64,000 nucleotides of DNA from Heterotrichella gracilis (taxonomy: Eukaryota > Sar > Xanthophyceae > Tribonematales > Xanthonemataceae). The stretch spans positions 103,984 to 167,983 of the forward strand of contig JAULBX010031591.1 of assembly GCA_032358255.1 (NCBI GenBank), in the 5' to 3' direction. This document shows, one piece after another, positions 34,358 to 46,400 of this stretch. The translations under genes and the position numbers were made by a program. Position 1 is the stretch's first letter. Each line of letters opens with the position of its first letter. The notes beneath the pieces are model-generated. The model did not search any database. It was not told the DNA's origin and saw only the letters and a list, made by a program, of their open reading frames with translations.

Positions 34358-36975
34358 TCAGCACTTGTCCTCCCCATTAGTGTACCCGTTATAATCCTCC
34401 CTGAGCTCCAGGGCGGGCGCCAGGTAGATCGCCAGCTGGCGCTCCGTCTCCAGCTTGGTATGGCGCGGCAGCCACCAACTCCACATGGTGGCGCCAAACA
34501 CCTCCCGCACGTTGGCCATCGGGCCGTTGTCAAACTCCCACTCGCCGCCCTGCATGGGTTGAGGGGCGTGTGGGTGGGTGTTGGTGGGTGGGATGGGGGG
34601 CAGGAGCGCCGCGGGGGACAGGAGTTGCAGTGAATTCACCCAGCTGCTTAAACACCTGGCTGCAATGGCGCTTGAGGACACATGCATCAGACGCTGCTTC
34701 CTGAGACACCCAGCAGCAACTCACAATCCCGCGCCGTCCTTAGCCAAAGCAACGCCACCCATCACACACCCATGCAACGCGTCATCCCTCCACCTACCTG
34801 GTACTCCCCAAGCCTAAACCCTAAATCCTGGACCCTACACCCTACTCCTCCACCTACCTGGTGCTTCTCGTACATCCCTAGACCCCAAACCCCAGACCTT
34901 GAACCCTTCTCCGCCACCCACCTGGTGCTTCTCGTACATCTCTATGTTGGTCATGTTGCGCCGCAGCATGCCGTAGTGCATGGCCAGGAATGCGATGAGG
35001 CTGAGCGCAAAGGCGCTGTCCAGGATGAATACCACAAAGGTGAGGGCGTGCCTGCGCAAAGGAGTGGCAATTGTCTTAGCGGACATAGCACGGAAAAGGA
35101 AGGGACATGTCATTGTTTATTAAAACCTTGAACAGCTGCTATGTCCTGTTGGCCAATGTTGATTTATACGGAAAAAGAGAACGATAAAATTAAACAGGCA
35201 TCGCCAAGGGCATGCAAACAGATGCCACTTACTTGCCGCCATCCATGCTGTCTATCCCGCTGACCAGGCGAATGAACGGCCACAGCATGAGCAGTACCGA
35301 GGTCACGCACGCTATGAAGCCCATACACACCAATCCAGGCCAACACTTAAGCACAAACGCGATGCACGTGTCCCTCCTTCCCACATTGCAATGCACACAG
35401 TGCGCCCGCCACTCACTTGCCGCCATCCATGCTGTCCATCCCGCTGACCAGGCGAATGAACGGCCACAGCATGAGCAGCACCGAGGTCACGCAGGCTATG
35501 AAGCCATAGATGAGCATGAGCAGGAAGAACTTGTAGTTGAGCAGGCCGATGCAGTTGACCACCCAGATGCAGTAGTGGTCCATCTTGAGCACGCAGCGGC
35601 CGCTCATGGAGCAGTGGTGCGCGCGGGCGGGCTTCCATTGCTGCAAGGGAAGGGGTTTTCACATAAGTACCAAGGCCTAAACACGAATGCTGGACCCTAC
35701 ACCTTAAACCGCGTGCTCATGGAGCAGTGGTGAGGGCGCAGGGGGTCCCTTAAGCGCTGCATGTGGAGGAGGCCCTTCCATGTGACCCAGCTTGACACAA
35801 TGTGATAAAAATGATAGATTCAGAATACTAATGAGTCATTAGTAATGACCCCCCAGCTTGTGATCCAATGCAGGGCCCAACTTGCAATCCCCATGCATGA
35901 TCCAGCTTTTGATCTGGTGCATGATCTGGCTTATGGACCCCCATTGCATGCACCACCTGAAGGCCACCATACCTGGGATGATCCCAGGTCCCCCTCACCT
36001 TGCATTTCTTGCAATATCTCGGCCTGCTAGGGCCGCTCCGTTGTTGGAAGGCGTATGGGTAGGCGGTGACCTGCTCTAGGGCTGCTGCTGCCTCCTACAT
36101 GGAGGGAAGCACAGCAGGACTGAGTGGCTGTGGCTGATTCAATTTTTTATGCATCTTACATGTGCGTCACAATATACAACAACTTCCAAATAAATGTACT
36201 GTAGTGGGTTGACTCTAAACATGACCAGCAGCAATGGTAGCTGTGGTGCCTGATGGCGCAGAGGTATTTCGGTGACGACTCCCTTGAGGTTGCTGCGCTG
36301 CACCACCAGCCAACAGCATGCAGAGTGGCACAAGTATAGTACTAATCCAACATTTACGGGCGAGGCGGGGCGCCTTGGAGTACACCATGCGTGCTTTTCC
36401 CCATCTTTAATAGGCAACACCCTACCTCCTCGTCAGCGAATGGGTGCCAGCCAGGCGGAACAGTGCCCGGGTCTGTGGCCACGGTTGCAAAGTAGCTCCA
36501 CAGCAGCATGACCACCTGCGTACCAGCGGCGGATCAGGTGAAACCCTAGCAAGGGTCGGCTGGGTTGCCTGCACGCGTGATCCAAGGTGCCTCGCCAGTG
36601 ACCACCCAGGCAGACAGCAGACAGGTCAAACGCTTTGAATGGCACTAAAGGCATTCGAGTGGCAACAGAGGCGCTCGGCGGGGAGTTCACTATGCGCCTT
36701 TTTGGCAAACGTATACGTCACATAGGTCAAACATACCCCGTTGAACGCCACCTACTCACCAAGAAGGAGATGAGCAACACCGCTAGGGCGCCCAGGAAGC
36801 CCAGGACCACTCCCCCATGGAGCATAAGTGGGCCATAATTCTCGGCCACCACAGCATACCAGGACACCCCGACCAGAGCAATCACAACCAGGACCATGAA
36901 GTTGCCGGCAAGCTTGAGGAACTTGCAGTATTGGAACACGTTGCAGGCACTGAAGGTGGGTAACCTGCAACCCAT
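34358..36975 (-). CDS. DHHC-family protein S-acyltransferase with a DHYC core
   Basis: Six exons: 36760-36975, 36426-36515, 35999-36094, 35417-35640, 34922-35051 and 34358-34549 (315 residues). Two N-terminal membrane spans ([17 protein letters not shown], then [20 protein letters not shown]) precede the DPG motif ([11 protein letters not shown]). The Cys-rich domain reads [37 protein letters not shown]. It differs from consensus in three ways: DHYC replaces DHHC, one zinc cysteine in CSxC is serine, and the Pro after the catalytic Cys is Ile. DHYC is known to be active in yeast Akr1, so activity is plausible. Two further spans follow, then TNIE in place of the TTxE motif. The enzyme should palmitoylate cytosolic cysteines at endomembranes. 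Confidence 0.9.
34787..34944 (-). repeat. Exon-edge echoes: end of DHHC exon 5 present three times
   Basis: The exon 5 end with donor (34911-34944) has imperfect copies at 34847-34879 and 34787-34810. The shared core on the plus strand is CACCTACCTGGTGCTTCTCG. CCTAAACCCTAAA and related CCCTA sequences lie between them. Each copy retains a potential GT donor. Confidence 0.8.
35228..35506 (-). repeat. Duplicated 3' part of DHHC exon 4, about 95 bp
   Basis: 35412-35506 (3' part of exon 4 with its donor) is copied at 35228-35322 with only a few substitutions. The copy still reads [20 protein letters not shown] and keeps a GT donor but lacks a clear acceptor. It is a recent partial exon duplication in the downstream intron. 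Confidence 0.88.
35599..35738 (-). repeat. Exon-edge echo near the start of DHHC exon 4
   Basis: Bases 35599-35626 of exon 4 (core GCTCATGGAGCAGTGGTG) recur at 35711-35738 in the preceding intron. Telomere-like CCTAAAC, CCCTACA and CTTAAACC fragments lie between them. Confidence 0.7.
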
Positions 36976-38567
36976 CTTGGGCAGTGCGTAGCGGAGGGCT
37001 GTGCAGATAGGGGAAAGGCAGTCTTTGAGTCGCTACGGCACAGTTCAGATCAAAGATCTGTCTCCCCTCCAAACAAGAGGTGGCAGAGATAGATCTTGCA
37101 GGGCAGAGCAAACTGGTAGCAAACACAGTTCGAGGGGGTTAGGACATATCCGCCCATCCAAACTTGTATACGCGCCGAATGACTCACCGATTTTCCACTG
37201 CTTTATCTCGAGAGCTGTAGGGCTACACCGCATCTCCTACTGGCTTCTCCTTGCGTTTCACTTGCACAGCGTGGAAGAGCCTGGCTCCCATGCGTCCGGA
37301 ACCCACACGCCTTAGTGATAGTACAAGCAGGAGTTGAGATCCTTCTCAAGCTGTACTGGGTGCAACAGAAGCAGATCGGTAAGGAGCGTTGCTAGCTGAA
37401 ACTGAAGTGGGCTGTTGCTATTTGAACTGCATGCATGCATATAATGGGTTGTCGGTAACCCTAGCGTAAAGGTAACCTGCTAAAGAACGGTTTGAAGACG
37501 ATGGCACGTTTCAAAGACGGTTGTATCGACGGTGGGCGTATGTAAAAACAGTTTAAACAGTCTGCAAGATTGTGCGTGGTATTTTATGGTAGGGCACCAC
37601 TTCACGGACTGGTGACGAGGCGCATGCAGACATGGGAGTGGGTGGGGCTTTTAAAGCGGGCGGTTGCCGAGAGCGCTCGCAGCGACTATACCTACACCCT
37701 TAACGAGAGGAGAAGGAGATACCTACGCGTGATGAAAACTCACCCTGGGCACCAAGCTGGCTATCGCTTGCAGTGGCATGCACTCATGCGCCACGCATGC
37801 CCCAGATACCTGCCTGAGTGGTTGATGCTATGTAGCTGTTGTTTATTGCGACAGAAAGAAAGAAAGGGGACGCAAAAAGGCGTAGTCAAGGGGCTGCTGG
37901 CTCGCACCAAGGCACCGACCAGCCAGAACGGCTGGTCAAGCACAGGCCTTAGCCAATGCCAGCATGCATGGCAACTTATGCACAAGGGTTTGACGTTTGG
38001 TGTACACAGCAAAAGAGCCTTGGATAGCAAGAAGTAAAAGTGACACCATTTTCATTCCTTGTAAGTTACAGGTGGTAGTATAAGACGACAATATACAGCA
38101 TAAGTACAATACTCCGCAGTCAAGGGTCACAACCCAGTGGGAAAATGCGTGTGCTGAAGGAATAACAGCTCAGTGTTGGAGAGGCTACGCTATAGACAAA
38201 CCAATTGGTCTACGCAAACACTTGCCCAAGCCACTCTGTAAAAATATGAAAGCAGTCGTCAGGCAAAGCGCACCAAAAATGGACAATAGGGTTGTAAACG
38301 GTGCAGTCGCATGCGTTTCCTACACAGTGCAAGGACAAGCTACGCGGTTGATAGCAGTTCAATGGAGAGGACTTGGCTGCGCTGCATGACCCCCTCAGCC
38401 CCCGTCGTTCAGCAAGGCTCATATTGACAAGTTCAAGTGTGTCGCACGCGCGTGCACCTCAGGATGCGAAACCGCTCGGTGAAGTAAAGAATGCCCCAGC
38501 TGGCCCTGACCCACACGCCACCCACATCCCCACCCACGATGCTGTGCGCCCTGCAGCCCCCCAGCTG

Positions 38568-38569
<2 letters not shown>

Positions 38570-38607
<38 letters not shown>

Positions 38608-38617
38608 NNNNNNNNNN
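38570..38617. other. 38-base poly-G run ending in a 10-base N gap
   Basis: G occupies 38570-38607 and N 38608-38617, then C-rich sequence resumes. The gap marks a sequencing failure at the homopolymer, so its true length is unknown. Confidence 0.97.
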
Positions 38618-38740
38618 CCCCAGCTCCACTCCCCCCCCCCCTTGGCCCTGCCCCCCCTGTATGTGCAGCCACCCCGCGCAGCAACACGGCCCTGCTGCCA
38701 AACCTCCAGCGCAGAAGCCAGCGCAGCTGGGTGGCGTGCC

Positions 38741-38755
38741 CTAAACCCTAAACCC
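38741..38755 (+). repeat. CCCTAAA repeats just past the FAD6-like stop codon
   Basis: Two CCCTAAA units and a partial third, eleven bases beyond the coding end. On the gene strand they read TTTAGGG downstream of the last exon. Confidence 0.8.
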
Positions 38756-38765
38756 ATGGAAGGGT

Positions 38766-41699
38766 TTACATGGTGTTTGGAAGGTACTTCCTCTGCACCG
38801 CAAACATGGGCTCCTCCTCGGCATAGTCAAAGGCCACGTAGTTGTTGTCCTTGTCGTACACGTGCAGCTCGGTGAAGATGGTCTTGAGCATGCGGAAGTT
38901 GAACGAGGCCTCGGTCATGTACTCGCCCCAGTTGGCGCGCAGGCTCTCGTTGGCGGCGCGCAGGTTGTACCAGGGGATCTTGGAGTTGACGTGGTGGGGC
39001 ACGTGCACGCTGATGTCGTGGCACAGGAACTCCACCCTGCGAGATGGATGGCATAGGTTTAGGGTCTAGGGTTTACGAACTCCACCCTGCCAACGCATCC
39101 AACAGCGGGGCAGTTCCAGGCCTTGCCAGTGGCATGTGCATGATGGCAGCCAGCACTCTATACACCAGCATGTGCCCCCCAGTGATACATATACATAGCA
39201 ATGCACACATGGCGCACTCCAAGGCGGTGGCCACAGGCCAAGCATTTGTGCAATAACGCTTGCCCATGCGGGTTGCCCCCCACATTGCCCCCAGCTTCTC
39301 GACCCCTGGATGCTTGCACGGTGCACCGCATTGCTCTCATCTGCTGCAGGCCCTTACCAGCGGGGGAAGTCGCAGTGCACGGTCCCGCTGAGCTGCGCCT
39401 GGGCGGGGTTCCATGTGGCCGCTGGCTTGAAGGGGATGTGGGGCGCTGTGTGGTGGATGACGGTGAAGGTGCTCATCCAGAAGTGGTAGCCCAGCCACGG
39501 CATCAGCCAATACTTGGCCAGGCCCACAAAGCCGGTGTAGTACACGATGGCTGGCATCACACCCAGCACAAAGGCTGCACACGCGGCGATCGAGATCTTC
39601 ACCTGCGAGGCGCGGCACAGAGGTTTGAATACCTGGGCCGCCTTCGTGGAAAACACTGAACCCTAAACCATTTCGGGGCTGAAAACCCTCTGTGCTGCAG
39701 AATCTGGCGGGGAGAACCCAAAACCCTGCAGCCCGCCAGGGAACTATGTGCATCCCAGCTTGAAGCCAGGCTAGCATGTGCTGCCATGCGCTGCCATGTG
39801 CTGCCTGCATACAGATTTTCACTCACTCACCCTCGTCTGCTGGCCCTCTGTGTACTTGCTGAGGTCAAAGTGCCACAAGGCCCAGTGGCCCACGGAGGCA
39901 AACAGCTTGAGGGGCGTGCCCAGGAAGAACTTGAAGATGTTCTTCTGCACAGGGCCCCAGGTGCTCAGCTGCTCCTTCATGGCAGGGTGCCACGCGGTGT
40001 CCTCCACCAGCCTGCAAGGAGCAACAACCATGATTGGACGTGTGGTATTTGAGGCAGTATGATATATATTTCCAGTAAACAAGCTATGGTTGGATCCGCC
40101 ACATGCTTGCATGCGGTTTTGAGCAGGGGAAGCGTGTAGAACTAGCAAAGGCGCCCAATCAAGCGCAGGCGTGGACTTACTTGTTGGTGTGGGCGTGGTG
40201 GTGGTTGTGCTTGATCCTCCATGGGTCGAAGGGGTAGATGAGGGGCATGAACATGAGCGTGCCCACGATGTCCTCCACCAGCTTGTTCTTGGAGAAGCTT
40301 CGGTGGCCACAGTCATGGCCCACCACGAAGAACTGCAGGCAAAACCCTTACAGGTTGGACCTTGCTATGGCAAAATATTCTGTGTACACAGGTGTCTTTT
40401 GTGTGTTGGATATGGGTGAGGTATTAGTAGTGCAGCGCGAGTGGGGAGTCTCACGTGCACGTCGCAGTTCACCGGGAGTGTTGCCGCAGTAAAACGAGGA
40501 TGACACCCACTGAAGTCAGGGTAGCCATCTAGATACCTTAACGGCGTGATACCATGCAAGTACTTGTGACGCGCTCTTTGCCAGTAGTCACTACCCACTT
40601 CAAAGTCACTTTGAAAGTGCAACACAGGCAACTGGCCAGGACCTGTGGAATGCCCAGTTTTGCAGTAGAATCCTGCTTATAAAAGTGTGCTTACCCCGGT
40701 GAAGGCTGTTCCAGCCAGAGCCCAGGCGAAAGGCAGCAGGTACCACGGCGAGATGGAGATCAGGTACAGGGAAGCGGCCATGGAGACGATGGAGATGACC
40801 ACCGCACTCCATGCCTTCAGTGGGTTGATCTCGAACACCTGCAGCACAGGAAAGCACAAAAACGTCACAACACGCAGTATGACAAATATTGCAGCTAACT
40901 GACAACAGGTTTGTGTTGAAAGGCGAACATTCGTTAGTAACAGGGCAGAAAAGTGGACACGACATGGTGGCGTAGCAGGGTGACAAGCTGCACGTTACCA
41001 ACGAACCCAAAAAGCCTATGCAAATGAGTGGCGGGATTTTAGCAAGAGAAAGAGGTTTTTTTTGTGTTTTGTCACCAGGGCAAGTTGTAGCACACAAGCA
41101 CAAAGACCTAAACGTACATCGGGAGGAAGCGTCTTTATGATGTCAGTGAGGGACACATTGTCTGGCAGCTCACTGCCAATCTTCTTGTAGCCCAGCTCGT
41201 GCGCCACCTTGGCCCTGTCCTCCTCGCTGAGCTGTGTGATGGGCACTGTTGCAGCCGCCTTGGTAGCTGCTGAGCGAGCAGAGGAGGTTGCGTGGCTACC
41301 AACCTGCAGGGATGACACCAGGTTTGAGCAACCCACCACTTTCCACATCTACGTCAAAAAAAACAAGTTTGGAGCAGAGTCTCACCTTTGAGAGCCTGCT
41401 GGAAGCTGCCAGGCTTGGTCTCAAGCAGTCTGCGGCAGAAGAGTGTGGTGGGCATGGCGGCAGATCAACGAAGCAAAAAACGCATGGGCGATATACCAAC
41501 GCGCACTCACCTGGCCGGATCACAGAGGCCTTGAACAAGGAGCAGCTTGCCTGCACACAAATCGCAACGCTGGGGTTAATACCAATATAAGGCAAGCAGT
41601 ATTGGAGCGTGGCAGCCAGCCAATGCAAAGCTTTACCTTCAACACAGCACGCCGGCTGGTGAGGGGCGCGACAGAGCCCACTGTCCTGGTGGCCTGCAT
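38766..41699 (-). CDS. FAD6: Plastid omega-6 (delta-12) fatty-acid desaturase, FAD6-like
   Basis: Nine exons: 41637-41699, 41511-41550, 41386-41429, 41118-41303, 40695-40838, 40181-40332, 39831-40011, 39358-39602 and 38766-39036 (441 residues). The first 70 or so residues are Ser/Arg/Ala-rich with few acids ([20 protein letters not shown]), consistent with a chloroplast transit peptide. The di-iron histidine boxes are present: GHDCGHRSF (about 164-172), [11 protein letters not shown] (about 200-210) and HVPHHVN (about 361-367). Membrane spans include [20 protein letters not shown] and a hydrophobic pair in exon 8. FAD6 uses ferredoxin and O2 to insert the omega-6 double bond into oleoyl groups on plastid membrane lipids. 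The start was chosen as the only ATG giving an open, phase-consistent transit peptide. Confidence 0.94.
39027..39090 (-). repeat. Short exon-edge echo at the start of FAD6 exon 9
   Basis: GAACTCCACCCTGC spans the acceptor at 39027-39040 and recurs at 39077-39090. The two are separated by degenerate TTTAGGG, GTCTAGGG sequence that reads CCCTAAA on the gene strand. Confidence 0.65.
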
Positions 41700-43418
41700 G
41701 GCTGCGAACGTGCGTACAACCAGAGCACGCTGTGGCTGTGAGCAGCCACTTCTCAACTGGATCGAGAATACTCGACTGCGGGAATAGAGACAGCCCAGGA
41801 GACAAGCGCCGTATGTATGCTGGCGCTAACACACAAAACAGTGACGGTGCACTGGTGGTGGCCACAGGTGACCGGGTCAGTGGTCGCCATGGCCAGCGAA
41901 TCGGATAGCGGCAACTTTGCGGGGACGATCCACGCTGGCACTTTCTGTGGCTTCGGCAAGGAATGGAACCGCCACCGCCACCGCCGGCCGCTATGGCGGC
42001 TTGTGCACAGCAAAACCCTACTAGGGTCACTACTGGAGTCTAGGGTAATTCTGCACACGAGGGCATGCTGGGCAGCAGCAGCAGCATTTGGCAGCTGCCA
42101 GCATTGGCCTCATGCTGACCTTTGTTCACAGTGCATTGCAGGCAGGAGCACTTCCTGCTGCACAGTCACCTGGCGGCAGACTTGCATATCACGAGGAAGA
42201 AACTTGAAGGAGGGACGCCTAGCAGGAACACCTCTATCTGTTACAGAAATGGGAGGCAAGCTTTGAGTAGGAGGCAATGCACAGATCTTCAAACGGGGAA
42301 CAGCGGAGGCAGCTGCACTTGCGCACTGTTTTTGCCCATATGACCAGTGCGGGACGGCGCTTGTATGCCTTTCTTCCTGCTGCACCCCCTCCCGACTCCT
42401 TCCCAAACCTAGGCAAAAAGACGTGTATGGGAAATCATTTGCCAGACTCTGTATTGCTTCGCATTACTGCCGCAGGGCAGCACAACATGTTGTATGCAAT
42501 CCTGTATTTCGTGGCCCACCGGATGACCCCTGGTGAGAAATATGAACAGACTCTAAGGGTTGCCTAGGGGTTGATCAGCTCCTGTAGGTATCTATTGTGG
42601 GTGGTTGACCAGGTCTCACACAGGTTTCATGTGGTATCCGCTGTCTCACTTTGCCCTGAGTTGGGCAGATGGGTATTAGCCATGCAATGGCGCGTATTGG
42701 CAGGGAACCCCACCAGTTGTCTAGTGGTTTCCAACAATTCATAACTTATTGTGCACCAGCACCCTTTTACTCTAGAAGTTTCAAAGTTCATCTTGCAAGA
42801 CTGTCTCAGTGTGCTGTGCTCATGCTGTGCAATGCCTTCGGTGTGGGACCCACTGGTAAATGGGGAGGTCATGTGCATGCATAATGAGATTCGCAGCAAG
42901 AAAACGATAGCCTTCACCATTTGTAGAGCAATATATACAAGCCCACCGCGAGGTGTTATGTGACTGCGTCGATTACGCAGCTTTTAAGTGAAGAAGCTAA
43001 TGTAGAAAACAACAGTTGACTGAGGGGGAACTTGTTGGCATGTCAACCTGGCAAAGTTGACCCTGGTTTCAAATGCGGTTGGGTTTGTCGGAAACTGTAC
43101 TATGGCTGGTGCTAGGTTGCAAGCAACTCCTTGGCTGTAGTAGTTTCCGTGCCTTTCGCCCGCCACACACACATAACTTCAACATCGCACGACCGTGAGG
43201 TTGTGCTTACTCAACACTAGCACCCCCAAATTGTCCGATTCTCACTCTCTGCAGTCGTTTTAGGGGTGAAATTTCTGCGTCCCTGACCTTCCAGCTTTGT
43301 TGATGTCACGCCACCCTACTCTCTAGAGGGCAAAAGCCATGGTGCTTGTTGATTATGCTCGTGCTTATCAGCAAATCCGCAGTTGGAATTACTAGGTGAT
43401 AGGCAAGGGCGTGATACA
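41700..43418. promoter_or_regulatory. Divergent intergenic region between FAD6-like and ZRANB3-like genes
   Basis: 1.7 kb expected to carry both promoters. Open frames at about 41889-42050 and 42277-42567 on the plus strand have no family motif and no convincing joint splice model, so no gene is called. Confidence 0.45.
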
Positions 43419-46400
43419 ATGGCTGACGACTATGATGATGATGAGCTGCACTCCATAATGTAAGTGTTTGTCATGCCTAGCTTTTCTGTGTGGGACGCAT
43501 GTTACCCCAGCCCTTGCCTCAAGTCCGGTGGTTGGCTGGCCCAGGGATGCGCTGGAGTCCAGGCTTCAAGCCAAGGGCCCTCAGCAGGGTCCCTCTGAAG
43601 CACAGATGTGGCCTCCAGTTGTGGGCTGCACTTCTCCAAGTGGACTACAGTGCGCAGGCAAGGACCACACAGCACGGGCGCCACTTGCAGCGGCAACACA
43701 ACTCCTGTACCCAATCTCCTTCAGCCAGAGAGTGCCACAGGGAGTCCAGTATGGCAATCACAGTTGCGCCGCAACGAGAGTATCACCACAAGCCAGTATG
43801 GTGGAGGTGGTTGACAACCCACAGCACACCGGCAGGCCGCACAGCGGCACTTCAGCGCCTCACATATCTGCTTCCAACGTCCTTGAAAGCAGGCCAATAG
43901 TCGCCGCAGCAGCTGCTCTAAGCGCCAGGTATCAGCAATCTGAGAGCTCTATACATTCTTCCACACAATCCAGCGGCCAATGCAGTGCTCAGGAGCTGCA
44001 ACCAGCGCAGGTGGCAAGGCACCAGGTAATGTACCGTCGCAACACAGCGCGCAGTTGATGTTGAGAAGCCCCAACTTGGAGTCCAAGCCTGGTGCGTTCT
44101 ATCACGCCACTCACCAGTCTCTTGGACCTATTATTGCAGGCAGCTATTCTTCAGAAAGTGCCACCCAGGCACCACCACGCCACTGTGATGGAACACACCG
44201 ACAGGGAAAGGAGTCTGCGGGACCTCTTGCAGCGAAGAGCTCATTTCAGAGAACAGTTGAACGGCGCGGAACCCCAACTTGACCTACAACGCAGGTGCGC
44301 CAAGTCAGCTGCGCCCACCTGAGTTTTTTGTTGAAAATGTACATTCAATTGAAATTAAATTGAATAAAACTAATAGTACTATTTTACCCCTCCTGTGCAT
44401 TTCTATGCATGCGTGGACCACCTATCACTTAAGGCCACATGGCTGACCCTGCTCGTGCTCCTTGGCCACAGCTGCCCTGGCATCTTTTCTGGGAGAGGCT
44501 GCGGTGCGCGCCTGTTCTACAGCCAAAAGTGGCGGTACTTCTTCTGCACGGAATGCCACTACCGGGAGACCGTGGAGCCGGACAAGCCTGACCCTGAATT
44601 GGCCCTGGAGGTGGTGTCACGCGAGCTGTTCAAGGTGCTGAGGGACTGAGCGTGCTTGAATGAACCATGTTGCATTATGAAATTCAGTGAATTTGTGTTC
44701 AAAGTGGTGGTGGGTTGAAAGCTTTTGCACAGGTTGCCCATCATTAATTCCGTGGGGTTCGGTGCCTGGAAATGATGCAGCCGCGTTATCTGGACCATGG
44801 TGCAACGGATCGCCATGTGGACCCCTGTAGTGCCTCAACTCATGAGGCATTCGGCAGTTGTTAGTCTTGACCCCTGACAGTAACCTTTGCCCCTGTATTC
44901 ACGCACTGAGTGAATTGACACATCTCTCCCCACCTCACTTGTATCTCACCATCCACATTACACAGGTGACACCAGCCAGCGGTGCTGGGCGCATCATTGG
45001 TTTCCTTGGCGGCACAGAGCGCCTACTTGAAGTGATAGGAGTGGATGTTTCGCTGGCCAGACCGCCATCCGGCACAGCGCAGCCCGCGCAGCCTGAGCCT
45101 GAAATCGCACATGTCTGTGACAAACTGGCAGGCGAGGTCATAGAGTTAAACTCAGCGAGCTCGAGCCAAACCAGTGAGCTGCAGCTGTCCATGGGACAAG
45201 GTGGCCTTGCCGAGGCCACCTCATCAAAGGAGGCAGTACCCATGGGGCCCGATGCACATGCAGCTAGTTTTCCAGCGGTGCAACCCACAGGCGAGCCATC
45301 GTCCCAGCCGGATCATGGCACACGCCAGGGTTGCGACATATGGCAGCCACAGCCACAGCCAGCCAGCCAGCAGCCACGAGCTGTCTCAGCCGGCAATGCG
45401 ATTCAGTCTGTAGCAGCGCATCAGGAAAACGGGCCCATTCAGGACATGCAGAGGGGTGCTGCGTTTGTGACTGTGCAGCAATTGCACATGGACCACCCCA
45501 CACAGCAGGAGTCAGCGCTGCATGGAAGCCACATGGCCGGCCAGCCTGGCCCACTGCACCACTCCCATGAAGCTCGAGGACCCCATATGATGGCGTATCA
45601 ACAGGAACACATGCCACAGCAGGCGATGCCGCACGCTTGGCAGGAGCGCCAGCAGCCTCCGCGACCCATACACATGGCCATGCATGGCACCAGCCATCAT
45701 GGGAATCCCTGGACAGGCGTCCCTGGACAGACTGCAGATTGCTATCCTGGTAATGCACCTGCCCATCCGGGCCACGCTTATCCTGAATCTGGACACCACA
45801 GTAGCTGGGAAGGCCATTACCAGCAGCACCCGTCTGGCACCACCACTGCGCCCTGGGGTGAACCATCGCACCAGCAGGGAATCATGCAGGGGCCATGGCA
45901 CAATCCACAGACGCAGGCGCCGCCCGGACATGGCATCCACACCATGCCGCCGCAGCAGCAGCTAGCCCATGGGCACTTGCCTGGACCCGGGAATGCCTCG
46001 GTGCCAGCTGATGAGTCACAGCAGCAGGGTCCGGCGCCTCCGCTGGAGGTGTTTTTCCCCATGGAGCACTATGAGCACGTGATGGGGTGCATCAAGAAGC
46101 AAAAGTGTGCGCTGCGGCTGTTTGCGGAGGTGGACCACGCCTGCTGGTTCGTGCCGGAGCCCACGCTGCGCAGCTTCAGGTGAGCTGGAGGGCTTGGTGG
46201 CGTGCAGAATTCGGCTCGTGCAATATGGCCTGTATTTATGGGCATGGGACGTACAGTTTATTTTAAGAGGTCACTGTCCTCACTGATTTTATAAGGCTGT
46301 GATACATGTGGCATATAATGTGGTGATGCATATTGCCACATCCAAGACTATCCTATTCTGCAACCAGCTTTCTATGTGCTGCTGCGACTGGGTCCACCTG

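Larger units (their letters stand above)
36976..38765. other. Intergenic region, DHHC upstream flank and FAD6-like 3' flank, containing an assembly gap
   Basis: 1.8 kb between two minus-strand genes. An open frame at 37570-38037 has no recognisable motif and I do not call it. A poly-G run and N gap occupy 38570-38617. CCCTAAA repeats lie just after the FAD6-like stop codon. Confidence 0.55.

Noticed and set aside
37570-38037. 155-codon plus-strand open frame in the DHHC/FAD6 intergenic region
   Set aside because: It has no ATG at its 5' end, no recognisable motif, no splice partners and a composition like the surrounding non-coding DNA.
38419-38757. Proline-rich frames spanning the poly-G run and N gap
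   Set aside because: They arise from homopolymer and unknown bases, not from coding sequence.
41817-42567. Possible small gene between the FAD6-like and ZRANB3-like genes
   Set aside because: Segments such as MASESDSGNFAG look protein-like, but no joint splice model or family match could be made.
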